From contig CATOSA010000060.1 in assembly GCA_951812315.1 (NCBI GenBank), forward strand, positions 1-64,000: DNA of 64,000 bases. Direction: 5' to 3'. The notes beneath the pieces are model-generated. The model was given only the letters and a program-made list of their open reading frames with translations, searched no databases and had not been told where the DNA came from. Source of the DNA: an uncultured Burkholderiales bacterium. Lineage in GTDB: Bacteria; Pseudomonadota; Gammaproteobacteria; Burkholderiales; Eutrophovitaceae. Position numbers and translations under genes: made by a program. Shown in pieces: positions 54,051 through 62,664 of the stretch (within the stretch, counting starts at the first letter, position 1; every line of letters starts with the position of its first letter).

Positions 54051-54761
54051 ATGTTCCGGAACCGAAACAAGATACTGACCCTGGCGATCGCAGGCGCCGT
54101 TTGCTCGCATGGTACTGCGCTGGCACAGGAGGAGCCTATACCAATCAGCGCGAACCTCACCTTTACGACAGACTATGTTTGGCGAGGCCTTTCGCTAAGT
54201 AACGACAGTTTTGCGGTTCAGGGTGGCTTTGACTGGGAAAGTCAAAGCACCGGTATCTATCTGGGCACCTGGGCTTCAAACGTCAGCCTTGCGCAAGCCG
54301 ACGTTGAAGTCGACTTCTACGGTGGCTGGGCCAAGAGTTGGGGCGACTGGGGCGCAGACATTGGCATCATTCACTAAGATTATCCTGCCGAGAGCCGGCT
54401 CAACACAGACGAAGTCTATGTGACCGGTTCGTGGAAATGGCTCTCCGCCAGCTACTACAGTACGGTAAGCAGCGAATACTTCGGGCTGACCGACGGGCGA
54501 GGTTCTTCTTACTTTACAGCGGTGGCCGCTTACACATTCCCGATCAAACTGACCCTCGGAGGTAGCTACGGGGTCACAAGATTGAGCGGTACTACGGCGG
54601 GCGTCCCGAATGACAGCCTGGACTATGACGACTACAAAATCTGGCTCGGGTACAGCTATACCGGGCTCGATTTCGAGCTTGCCTGGACCGATACCGATAT
54701 CAACAATCCGGGACCATTGGCTGAAGACCGCGTCTTCTTCTCAATAACGAAAAACTTCTAG
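54051..54761 (+). pseudogene. TIGR02001-type outer-membrane beta-barrel protein with in-frame stop
   Basis: From ATG 54051 (GAGGAAG upstream) a 237-codon frame encodes a signal peptide ending THGTALAQ-like (SHGTALAQEEP). It is followed by ISANLTFTTDYVWRGLSLSN, VDFYGGWAKSWGDWGADIGI and, after a TAA at 54375-54377, DYPAESRLNTDEVYV, SWKWLSASYYSTVSSEYFGL, KLTLGGSYGVTRLSG and the terminal barrel strand ending FFSITKNF. The stop follows GIIH where the family has a tyrosine. The two halves together have the normal length and the C-terminal Phe of outer-membrane proteins. As it stands only 108 residues are made. Confidence 0.82.
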
Positions 54762-54899
54762 GCTCATCCCGGGAAAACGCAAAAGCGCCGATCACCGCGG
54801 AAAGCCAATGGTCGGCGCTTCTACGGTTGACCAGTCAAGCGACCGCCCTCCAGAAGGCAATACTGACCGCCCCACATCAGTGCGGACCGCCCGCACGAC

Positions 54900-54915
54900 G
54901 CACCGTTATGGTGCA
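54900..54915 (+). promoter_or_regulatory. NtrC-type enhancer site upstream of glnK
   Basis: GCACCGTTATGGTGCA is a near-perfect NtrC dyad (consensus GCACC, five bases, GGTGC). It lies about 80 bp upstream of the sigma-54-like element at 54977, the usual enhancer distance. Confidence 0.82.
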
Positions 54916-54976
54916 TATTCTGGATGAAAACGCAGTAATTATAATATAACTTGTTGATTTTACAAATACATATTGT

Positions 54977-54993
54977 CTGGCACGGTAACTGCG
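54977..54993 (+). promoter_or_regulatory. Sigma-54 promoter of glnK-amtB
   Basis: CTGGCACGGTAACTGCG matches the minus 24/minus 12 consensus TGGCACG-N4-TTGC, with one difference (CTGC). The start codon of glnK is about 110 bp downstream. With the NtrC dyad upstream this is the expected nitrogen-starvation control. Confidence 0.82.
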
Positions 54994-55014
54994 AAAAGGT
55001 GGTCGCTAATTTGA

Positions 55015-55443
<429 letters not shown>

Positions 55444-55454
55444 GGGAGGACGAA

Positions 55455-56768
55455 ATGCTCAAAAAAATAGGCTCAATTTCAATGCTGGCCGCGATTCTTG
55501 CAGCGGCCACGCCGGCACTTGCTCAGGATGTACTGGATTCGGGCGATACCAGCTGGATGATCGTCGCTACCGTGCTCGTCATCATGATGACGATTCCCGG
55601 ACTTGCCCTGTTCTACGGCGGCCTGGTGCGCACAAAGAACATGCTGTCGGTGCTGATGCAGGTGTTCGCCACGTTTGCACTGATGTCAATACTGTGGGCG
55701 ATGTTCGGCTATAGCCTGACGTTTACCGAAGGAACGTTTAATTCCATATGGGGCGGTTTCAGCAAGTCCTTCCTGTCCGGAATAACACCAGACTCGCTAA
55801 GCGGCACCATTCCCGAGTACGTGTTCGTCACATTCCAGTTGACGTTTGCCTGCATTACGCCGGCGCTGATCGTCGGTGCGTTTGCGGAACGGATCAAATT
55901 CTCAGCCGTGCTGTGGTTCCTGTCGCTGTGGCTGTTCCTGTGCTACATCCCGATCGCGCACATGGTCTGGGGCGGTGGATTCCTCAGCGCAGGACTCGAA
56001 GGAATGGGAATGGCAGCTGCAATGGACTTTGCCGGCGGTACCGTCGTACACATCAACGCCGGAATCGCGGCGCTGGTCGGCTGTATTGTTCTGGGCAAGC
56101 GAATCGGCTACGGACGCGAAGCAATGCCGCCGCACAATCTGACATTTACGATGGTCGGCGCATCATTGCTGTGGGTTGGCTGGTACGGCTTCAACGTCGG
56201 CAGTGAACTCGCCGCCGATGGTACCGCCGGGCTGGTGCTGATCAACACGCAACTGTGTACCGCAGCGGCCGTACTCGGCTGGTTGTTCATCGAATGGATG
56301 GTCCGCGGCAAGCCAACCATGCTTGGCGGCGCCTCGGGCGCGGTTGCCGGCCTGGTCGCGATTACACCCGCGTGCGCTTTCGTTGGACCCATGGGCGCGA
56401 TCGTTCTCGGAATCATTTCCGGAATCGTGTGCTTCTGGGCCGTGACATCCCTGAAATCGATGTTCGGATACGACGACTCTCTGGACGTGTTCGGCGTACA
56501 CGGTGTAGGCGGCATCATCGGCGCAATCGGTACCGGATTCCTTGCCTCGACCAGTCTTGGTGGCGGCGGTTACGGTGAAGGCGTCACGATGGGCGGTCAG
56601 GTGACGACACAGATCGTCAGCGTGCTGGTCACGATTGTCTGGACAGGCATTATCAGTTTCATCCTGTTCAAGATTATCGACGCGATCATCGGACTGCGCG
56701 TGCCGGAAGATGAAGAGCGCGAAGGCCTCGACTCGACCCAGCACGGCGAAGCCGCTTATCACCTGTAA
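55455..56768 (+). CDS. amtB: Ammonium transporter
   Basis: This 437-residue Amt has an N-terminal signal sequence (ILAAATPALAQ) that is cleaved in this family, and eleven transmembrane helices. Signature segments are FYGGLVRTKNMLSVLMQVFA, FAGGTVVHINAGIAALVGCI, GWYGFNVGSELAADG and FGVHGVGGIIGAIGTGFLA. The pore histidines lie in VVHINAG and GVHGVGG. It imports ammonium across the inner membrane and is gated by GlnK. GGGAGG precedes the start. A strong terminator follows, closing the operon. Confidence 0.97.
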   Translation: MLKKIGSISMLAAILAAATPALAQDVLDSGDTSWMIVATVLVIMMTIPGLALFYGGLVRTKNMLSVLMQVFATFALMSILWAMFGYSLTFTEGTFNSIWGGFSKSFLSGITPDSLSGTIPEYVFVTFQLTFACITPALIVGAFAERIKFSAVLWFLSLWLFLCYIPIAHMVWGGGFLSAGLEGMGMAAAMDFAGGTVVHINAGIAALVGCIVLGKRIGYGREAMPPHNLTFTMVGASLLWVGWYGFNVGSELAADGTAGLVLINTQLCTAAAVLGWLFIEWMVRGKPTMLGGASGAVAGLVAITPACAFVGPMGAIVLGIISGIVCFWAVTSLKSMFGYDDSLDVFGVHGVGGIIGAIGTGFLASTSLGGGGYGEGVTMGGQVTTQIVSVLVTIVWTGIISFILFKIIDAIIGLRVPEDEEREGLDSTQHGEAAYHL

Positions 56769-56798
56769 TCGAGCGACAGTCACTTCTCCCCGTTATTC

Positions 56799-56826
56799 GG
56801 GCGCCCTTGCGGGCGCCCTTTTTTTT
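56799..56826 (+). terminator. Terminator of the glnK-amtB operon
   Basis: GGGCGCCC (56799-56806), loop TTGC, GGGCGCCC (56811-56818), then eight T. It starts 30 bp after the amtB stop. Confidence 0.93.
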
Positions 56827-56955
56827 CGGTTAAAAGCGCGGATGCCTTCCCCGGAAAAAAGCGATCATCGCGCTGATACAATCGGCAAACCGCCAGACAA
56901 TACGAGCCGTCTCTTGCGACCAGAACAAACCACGCAATCAGGGGCCGGGGGAGAG

Positions 56956-57819
56956 ATGGGTGAGGAGGACGCACGGGTGCTGAGTGACTTGCAACGCGAG
57001 CAATGGGCAATAGATGGCTATCTTCACCTCGAAGGTGTTCTCAATGCCGATGAAGTCGGTTTTTTTGCCGACCAGGTTGATCGCATTCGAACCTTGCCGG
57101 GCTACGAACCGTCGCGTGACCAGATGCCGCTGGGACACTACGCCTGGGTTGATCATGCCGACCCCGACCCGGAAGCCTTCATGGATCGGCGCGATCTGTT
57201 AGCGTATCACCAGGCCTTTATCGACCTCGTCGACCGTCCCGGGCTGTTCGATCTTGTCCTGGACATCATGGGACCGTACATCCAGTTTTCGATGTCGCAG
57301 GCGATCGTGCGAGAGTCCGGAGACAGTTTCCCCGGCTACACGCATACCGACGGCGGCGAGGCGCAGCGCCATGTTCGGGTCACCGAGACTAGCCGGCCAA
57401 TCGCGGTCAAGGCAATGTACTTGCTGACCGACATCACCGCGAAAGACAGCGGCGCGTTCACCGTGTTTCCCGGCAGCCACATGCGGCCATTTCCCCAGAA
57501 CAGCGAGCGCCGGCCACACCCTCACGCGCCTGGCGCCGTTCAGCTAATGGGAAAGGCCGGCGATTGTTTTCTGTTTCCCCATGCACTGTGGCACGGACCG
57601 GCGCCCAACCGGTCAGGAACCGCGCGCAAGACCTTGTTATATAACTATTGTCAGATGTTCGTGCGCTGGTACGACTTCGGCGCACCGCCGCAGGAAGTCA
57701 TGGACCGCTGCACCCCGCGCCAACGTCGCCTGCTTGGCGACCTGGGCTACGATTTCCGGCCCGGATCGTTTTTCTATGCTCCGCAGGACCAGGAAGCAGT
57801 GATGCATCAATCCTCATGA
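56956..57819 (+). CDS. Phytanoyl-CoA dioxygenase (PhyH) family protein
   Basis: Start placed at ATG 56956 (GGGGGAGAG upstream), giving 287 residues; the frame extends further back but only through the amtB gene and its terminator. The iron site has HxD in GYTHTDGGEAQRH and the distal His in PHALWHGPAPNRSG, followed by ARKTLLYNYCQMF, whose Arg would bind 2-oxoglutarate. Other family segments are GYLHLEGVLNADEVGFFADQ and DSGAFTVFPGSHM. The substrate is unknown. The gene's stop overlaps the gshB start (ATGA), so the two are translationally coupled, an unusual partner for gshB. Confidence 0.9.
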   Translation: MGEEDARVLSDLQREQWAIDGYLHLEGVLNADEVGFFADQVDRIRTLPGYEPSRDQMPLGHYAWVDHADPDPEAFMDRRDLLAYHQAFIDLVDRPGLFDLVLDIMGPYIQFSMSQAIVRESGDSFPGYTHTDGGEAQRHVRVTETSRPIAVKAMYLLTDITAKDSGAFTVFPGSHMRPFPQNSERRPHPHAPGAVQLMGKAGDCFLFPHALWHGPAPNRSGTARKTLLYNYCQMFVRWYDFGAPPQEVMDRCTPRQRRLLGDLGYDFRPGSFFYAPQDQEAVMHQSS

Positions 57820-58760
57820 AAATTCTGTTCATCCTCGATCCGCTCGACAGCCTCAAGGTCTACAAAGATACCTCGTACGCGATGATGCAAGAGGCCGCCT
57901 CTCGAGGCCATGGCCTCGCCGCCATGCAGCAGGAAGACCTGATCTGGAAAAGCGGCAAAGTGGTCTGCTACACGCAGGATCTCGAACTGACCGGAAGCGA
58001 CAAACCCTGGTATCGCGCCGGCGAACGCAGCGCCGGGGCGCTCACGGACTTTGACTGCGTCGTCATGCGCAAAGACCCTCCGGTCGACATAGAATTTATT
58101 TACAGCACCTACCTGCTGGAAATGGGCGAACGCGAGGGCGCGCGTGTATTCAACCGGCCCGGCGCAATCCGCGATTTCAACGAGAAACTGTCGATCGCGA
58201 GATTCCCTCAGTTCACGGTGCCGACACTGGTTACCCGGCAGGAAACGCTGATACGTGAATTTGCGGAAGAACACGGCGATATTGTCCTTAAGCCGCTCGA
58301 CGGGATGGGCGGCGCTTCTGTCTTTCGCTTGAAACGCAATGATCCCAATCTCGGCGTGGTAATCGAGACGCTGACTCAACTCGGTGCTCGCACGGCGATG
58401 GTGCAGCGATTTATTCCCGGCATCAGTGAAGGCGACAAGCGCGTACTCGTCATCGATGGCGAACCGGCGCCGTACACATTGGCGCGGATTCCAAAGCCAG
58501 GGGAAAACCGCGGCAATCTTGCTGCCGGCGGGCGCGGCGTAGCAATGCCGATTACACAACGCGAGCGCGAAATCGCGGAAACGCTGGGCCCGGAGCTGAA
58601 GACGCAAGGATTAATGCTCGTCGGTCTTGACGTCATCGGCGGATTTCTCACAGAGGTAAATGTCACCAGCCCAACGTGTATACGCGAGATCCATGACCAG
58701 GCCGGCTGCAATGTGGCAGCTCTGTTCATTGACGCGCTTGAACGCAGTGTTAACGGCTAG
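57816..58760 (+). CDS. gshB: Glutathione synthetase
   Basis: Start ATG 57816 overlaps the previous stop. The 314-residue protein has the ATP-grasp layout: MKILFILDPLDSLKVYKDTS, VVMRKDPPVDIEFIYSTYLL, FNRPGAIRDFNEKLSIARFP, GDIVLKPLDGMGGASVFRL and GLDVIGGFLTEVNVTSPTC. These are the GshB signature segments. It joins glycine to gamma-glutamylcysteine in the cytoplasm. It is followed by PTS genes, an order (gshB, EIIA-Man, HPr, EI) that recurs in proteobacteria. Confidence 0.96.
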   Translation: MKILFILDPLDSLKVYKDTSYAMMQEAASRGHGLAAMQQEDLIWKSGKVVCYTQDLELTGSDKPWYRAGERSAGALTDFDCVVMRKDPPVDIEFIYSTYLLEMGEREGARVFNRPGAIRDFNEKLSIARFPQFTVPTLVTRQETLIREFAEEHGDIVLKPLDGMGGASVFRLKRNDPNLGVVIETLTQLGARTAMVQRFIPGISEGDKRVLVIDGEPAPYTLARIPKPGENRGNLAAGGRGVAMPITQREREIAETLGPELKTQGLMLVGLDVIGGFLTEVNVTSPTCIREIHDQAGCNVAALFIDALERSVNG

Positions 58761-58762
58761 CA

Positions 58763-58815
58763 GTCTGTCGGACTCAGGATAATTCGGCTGCAACGGTGGG
58801 AGAGCGGCCCATATT
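58763..58815 (+). repeat. 53-bp intergenic repeat, copy 1
   Basis: This begins GTCTGTCGGACTCAGGAT and ends GCGGCCCATATT. It starts 3 bp after gshB and is about 85 percent identical by eye to 62488-62540, which likewise starts 3 bp after holA. Both copies have the same length. Confidence 0.8.
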
Positions 58816-58887
58816 TCACGATGGTGTATGAAATTCAGGCATCTGTCTGAGTGACTGACGGTGCAATCCTCAGGGTACAATCCTGAC

Positions 58888-59343
58888 ATGCCCGGCTCAG
58901 CATCGGCCTCACATAACTTGGTTGGGATTCTTCTGATCACGCACGGCACGCTTGGTGAAACCCTTATTCACTGCGCGAGTCACGCAATGGGTGAAAGGCC
59001 GCCGTATGTCATGCAAATTGGCGTCACACCACATGACGACCCGGAACGCGTTCTTCCGCAGGCAATCAAGCTGCTGCGCACCCTCGATCAGGGAAGCGGC
59101 GTGCTGGTGTTCTCGGACATTTATGGCGCAACGCCATGCAACATCGCGAGCCGTCTTTTGATACCGTGCAAAGTCGAGGGCGTGGCCGGTGTTAATCTTC
59201 CCATGCTCATACGCGCCCTTACGTATAGAAATGAGCCACTTTCAACAGTGGTCAACAAGGCACTTTCCGGAGGTGCGGAGGGCATCATGCATATGCCTTT
59301 TAGCCAAATGCGCAATGCTGCGACAGGAAATAGAAATCGTTAA
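58888..59343 (+). CDS. PTS EIIA component, mannose family
   Basis: Start taken at ATG 58888, giving 151 residues (GTG 58861 is possible). GILLITHGTLGETLIHCASH carries the phosphorylated His19. DQGSGVLVFSDIYGATPCNI and GVAGVNLPMLIRALTYR are typical of the EIIA-Man fold. No EIIB, EIIC or EIID gene is present, so it probably accepts phosphate for regulation, not transport. Its last 29 bp overlap the HPr gene in another frame. Confidence 0.9.
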   Translation: MPGSASASHNLVGILLITHGTLGETLIHCASHAMGERPPYVMQIGVTPHDDPERVLPQAIKLLRTLDQGSGVLVFSDIYGATPCNIASRLLIPCKVEGVAGVNLPMLIRALTYRNEPLSTVVNKALSGGAEGIMHMPFSQMRNAATGNRNR

Positions 59344-59584
59344 CCGGCTTGGCTTGCACGCGCGCGCGTCAGCCAAGCTTACCCAACTCGCTGGCAGCTA
59401 CGACAGCGAAGTGTGGATGGAGCGCGACGGACGCCGCGTGAATGCCAAAAGCATCATGGGCGTAATGATGCTGGCCGCGGCACAAGGAACAAACGTCGAG
59501 TTTGAGATTGACGGTCCCGACGAACAAGCGGCAATGGATGCCATCGTCGCATTGATCAATGACAAATTCGGAGAAGGGGAATAG
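59315..59584 (+). CDS. HPr-family phosphocarrier protein
   Basis: This 89-residue HPr has the EI-dependent phosphorylation site His15 in NRLGLHARASAKL and Ser46 in VNAKSIMGVMML, the site used by HPr kinase. The start ATG 59315 is inside the EIIA gene. Whether an HPr kinase exists cannot be seen in the window. It relays phosphate from EI (59749) to EIIA. The name ptsH or ptsO depends on usage. Confidence 0.93.
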   Translation: MLRQEIEIVNRLGLHARASAKLTQLAGSYDSEVWMERDGRRVNAKSIMGVMMLAAAQGTNVEFEIDGPDEQAAMDAIVALINDKFGEGE

Positions 59585-59651
59585 GCATTTGCAATTGAGG
59601 CGCGGCACTATTGCCTCAAATGCCATCTCTGAATTACTCGGGCCTTGCCTA

Positions 59652-59708
59652 GGGTCTTCTTACCAGCATGGGGCCTTCTTACCAGCATGGGGCCTTCTTA
59701 CCAGCATA
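59652..59708 (+). repeat. Three tandem copies of a 19-bp unit upstream of ptsI
   Basis: The unit GGGCCTTCTTACCAGCATG occurs three times without gaps (59652, 59671 and 59690), with single-base differences at the third base of the first copy and the last base of the third. It fills the gap before the EI gene and is not coding. Confidence 0.9.
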
Positions 59709-59748
59709 TTGACCAAGGCGTTGAAAGTTTTATGAGCTTCGCAATTCA

Positions 59749-61473
59749 ATGAGCTTCACAGTACACGGCGTAGGTGTTTCCGGCGGCATCGCGATCGGGC
59801 GCGCCCAGCTGATATCGCATGCGCAACTCGAGGTCGCGCACTACGACATTCCGAAGTCGCGGGTAAAGAGTGAACAGGCGCGCTTCGACGCCGCGATTGC
59901 GAAAGTACGAAATGAGTTGGTCGAACTCACTGACCATATTCCTGCAGGTGCGCCATCGGCCGAGATAGAAGCCCTACTGAATCTGCATCGCATGATTCTC
60001 GAGGATTCGACCCTGTCGGAAGCACCCAAGCAGCTCATCGAGTCCATGAAGTGCAACGCCGAGTGGGCGCTGAAACTCCAGATGGACGAATTGGTGGACC
60101 AGTTCGCGCGCATCGAGGACAGCTATCTGCGCGAACGCAACGCCGACATCAAGCAAGTTGTCGAACGCGTATTAAAAGCCCTGCTGGGCAGTCCGGGGTA
60201 CAGCGTTCGTCACACGCCTGAAGAAAATGCGATTCTGGTTGCACATGACCTGTCTCCCGCCGATGTAATCGTTTTCAAGCAGCATCATTTCGCCAGTTTC
60301 ATCACTGACCTCGGCGGCGCCACTTCGCACACCGCAATCGTCGCGCGCAGTCTGAACATACCGTCGGTGGTGGCGTTGCATCAGGCACGCTCACTCATCC
60401 GGGAAAACGAAACATTGATCGTCGATGGCACGAACGGCGTCGTCATAGTCAATCCGGACAGCTCGATCCTTACCGAATACAAGCTCCGCCAGGATCAATG
60501 GCGGCTGGAGCGCAAGAAGCTCAAGCGCCTGAAACGAACAAAAACAACGACGCTCGATGGAATGGACGTCGAACTGCATGCCAATATCGAATTGCCCGAA
60601 GACGTTGCCGTGGCGCAGGAGAACGGCGCAACCGGCATCGGTCTGTTCCGCACCGAGTTTCTGTTCTTGAACCGTGGCGACCTGCCCAGCGAGGATGAGC
60701 AGTTCGAAGCGTATCGCAGGGTTGCGGTCGACATGAAGGGCATACCGGTAACGATCCGCACCTTCGATCTGGGCGCAGACAAGCAAGTCGAGAATTTCGG
60801 CAGAGTCGCGCCAAACCCGGCGTTAGGCCTGCGTGCCATCCGGCTTTGTCTTGCCGAGCCACGCCTGTTTCATTTTCAGCTTCGCGCAGTACTGCGCGCA
60901 TCGCACTACGGCAAGATCAGAATCCTCATTCCAATGCTGTCGTCGATGCACGAAATCGAGCAGGCACAGCACCTGATCGGCGAAGCAAAAGAATCGCTCG
61001 ATACCGACGGAATACCCTACGACGAGAACGTGGAAGTCGGCGGAATGATTGAAGTGCCGGCCGCCGCGCTGTCGGTAAACTCGTTCATGCGCAAGCTCGA
61101 CTTCGTGTCGATCGGTACCAACGACCTGATTCAATACACGTTGGCAATCGACCGTAGCGACGACTCTGTGGCACACCTTTACGATCCATTGCACCCGGCA
61201 GTGCTTGAACTCGTGTCGCACATTATCCGCAGTGCGACTCGCGCCGGAAAACCGGTAGCCGTGTGCGGCGAAATGGCGGGTGACACGCGCCTGACACGGC
61301 TGCTGCTCGGGTTCGGATTACGGCAGTTTTCCATGCACCCGGCGCATTTGCTGGCGGTCAAACAAGTCGTTCTGAAGTCCGGCATTGCCGATCTTTCGAA
61401 TGTGACCCAGCGAATTCTAAGAAGCCACGTTTCGGACCGCATCGAGAACCTCCTTCAACGCATGAACGAGTGA
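59749..61473 (+). CDS. ptsI: PTS enzyme I (phosphoenolpyruvate-protein phosphotransferase)
   Basis: This 574-residue protein has all EI parts. The N-terminal HPr-binding helical domain is followed by the phosphohistidine domain (active His194 in DLGGATSHTAIVARSLNIPS). The PEP-binding barrel has GIGLFRTEFLFLNRGDLPSE, RTFDLGADKQVENF, GLRAIRLCLAEPRLF, DFVSIGTNDLIQYTLAIDRS and VCGEMAGDTRLTRLLLG. It phosphorylates HPr from PEP. The gene lies 164 bp after HPr, with a 19-bp tandem repeat between. There is no GAF domain, so it is the ordinary EI, not PtsP. Confidence 0.96.
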   Translation: MSFTVHGVGVSGGIAIGRAQLISHAQLEVAHYDIPKSRVKSEQARFDAAIAKVRNELVELTDHIPAGAPSAEIEALLNLHRMILEDSTLSEAPKQLIESMKCNAEWALKLQMDELVDQFARIEDSYLRERNADIKQVVERVLKALLGSPGYSVRHTPEENAILVAHDLSPADVIVFKQHHFASFITDLGGATSHTAIVARSLNIPSVVALHQARSLIRENETLIVDGTNGVVIVNPDSSILTEYKLRQDQWRLERKKLKRLKRTKTTTLDGMDVELHANIELPEDVAVAQENGATGIGLFRTEFLFLNRGDLPSEDEQFEAYRRVAVDMKGIPVTIRTFDLGADKQVENFGRVAPNPALGLRAIRLCLAEPRLFHFQLRAVLRASHYGKIRILIPMLSSMHEIEQAQHLIGEAKESLDTDGIPYDENVEVGGMIEVPAAALSVNSFMRKLDFVSIGTNDLIQYTLAIDRSDDSVAHLYDPLHPAVLELVSHIIRSATRAGKPVAVCGEMAGDTRLTRLLLGFGLRQFSMHPAHLLAVKQVVLKSGIADLSNVTQRILRSHVSDRIENLLQRMNE

Positions 61474-61477
61474 CCAG

Positions 61478-62485
61478 ATGCGTTTTGATTCCGAACAGCT
61501 TCCGAACAGACTGAAGCACGAACTCGCCTCGTTTTACGTGGTGTTCGGCGACGAGCTGCTGCTTTCACTTGAAGCGGCAGATCGAATTCGCGCCGCAGCC
61601 TCGGCGTCGGGGTACGAAGAGCGCGAGGTGTTGATCGCCGACACCGGCTTCGACTGGGCTGAACTTCGCCAGGCCCGGCAAAGCCTTTCCCTGTTTGCGA
61701 GCAAACGCATTATCGACTTGCGCATTCCCAATGGAAAACCCGGTAAAACGGGTGCTGATGCCCTGGTGGACTACTGCGAAAATCTGCCGGAGGACACACT
61801 TACACTTGTCAGCCTGCCGGCGCTGGATCGCCAGGCACTGGCGACGCGCTGGTTTGGCGCACTCGAAAAATCCGGCGAAACGGTACACGCGAAAGCGGTT
61901 TCCCGCGACCAGTTACCTGCATGGATCACAAAGCGTCTGGCGCGACAGCAACAAAGTGCGTCCGCCGAAACCGTTGCATTCATCAGTGGGAGAGTGGAAG
62001 GCAATCTGATGGCGGCACACCAGGAAGTGCAGAAACTGGCGTTGCTTTTCCCGCCAGGGGAATTGCCATTTGAAGAAGTTAAGAATGCCGTGCTTGATGT
62101 CGCGCGCTTCGATGTGTTCGAACTTGGCGCAACAATCTTGCGAGGCGATCGCGAACACTACTTGCGCATGCTCGACGGTTTGCAAGGCGAAGGCGCCGCG
62201 CCACCGCTGGTGTTGTGGGCGATTTCCGAAGAAGCACGGGCGATTGCGCGAGTTCGAAGCCTTACTGATGGCGGCGTACCGGTTGCCCGGGCGATGCGCG
62301 ATGCACGCGTCTGGGGGACGCGGCAGAAACTGCTTCCGCAAGCGCTTCGCAAGCTCGATCAGCGACAGTTGTTGCGCGCCCTCGCGAAGGCGGCGGAAAT
62401 CGACCGGATGGTCAAAGGCCTCGCCAAAGGCGATGTGTGGGACTCGCTGCTCGATCTCGGCATGTCGCTCATGCCACAACGCTAA
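61478..62485 (+). CDS. holA: DNA polymerase III delta subunit
   Basis: This 335-residue protein starts LPNRLKHELASFYVVFGDEL and continues LLSLEAADRIRAAASASGYE, the HolA N-terminal AAA+ domain. It then has LFASKRIIDLRIPNGKPGKT and WITKRLARQQQSASAETVAF, and a C-terminal helical domain with LALLFPPGELPFEEVKNAVL and FDVFELGATILRGDR. It is part of the clamp loader. Length is close to the 343 of E. coli. It starts 5 bp after ptsI. Confidence 0.94.
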   Translation: MRFDSEQLPNRLKHELASFYVVFGDELLLSLEAADRIRAAASASGYEEREVLIADTGFDWAELRQARQSLSLFASKRIIDLRIPNGKPGKTGADALVDYCENLPEDTLTLVSLPALDRQALATRWFGALEKSGETVHAKAVSRDQLPAWITKRLARQQQSASAETVAFISGRVEGNLMAAHQEVQKLALLFPPGELPFEEVKNAVLDVARFDVFELGATILRGDREHYLRMLDGLQGEGAAPPLVLWAISEEARAIARVRSLTDGGVPVARAMRDARVWGTRQKLLPQALRKLDQRQLLRALAKAAEIDRMVKGLAKGDVWDSLLDLGMSLMPQR

Positions 62486-62487
62486 CG

Positions 62488-62540
62488 GTCTGTCGGACAG
62501 AGGATGATTCGGCCGCAACGGCGCGAGCGCGGCCCATATT
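62488..62540 (+). repeat. 53-bp intergenic repeat, copy 2
   Basis: It begins GTCTGTCGGACAGAGGAT and ends GCGGCCCATATT, starting 3 bp after holA, and pairs with 58763-58815. It is followed by a small hairpin (CGAAGGA with TCCTTCG, loop GGGAA) at about 62545-62563. Confidence 0.8.
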
Positions 62541-62664
62541 CCCCCGAAGGAGGGAATCCTTCGTCAAGCGTGCAGGGTGACCTGCGACGCTGCTTTTGGC
62601 GGTAGAATCGTCCGATACATTTGAGCGCGCACGCTGCGCGAAGCAATCATACTGAGTACGTATC

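Noticed and set aside
20382..54761. A changed genetic code (TAG or TAA or TGA read as an amino acid)
   Set aside because: All three codons end ordinary intact genes here (for example TAG for gshB and HPr, TAA for holA, TGA for ptsI and proA), and the premature stops include all three.
54784..54833. Terminator after the TIGR02001-type gene
   Set aside because: AAGCGCCGATCA can pair with TGGTCGGCGCTT, but no T-run follows on the plus strand; a T-rich tract exists only on the other strand, where no gene ends.
59652..59708. CRISPR-like array before ptsI
   Set aside because: The 19-bp units are contiguous with no spacers and there are no cas genes.
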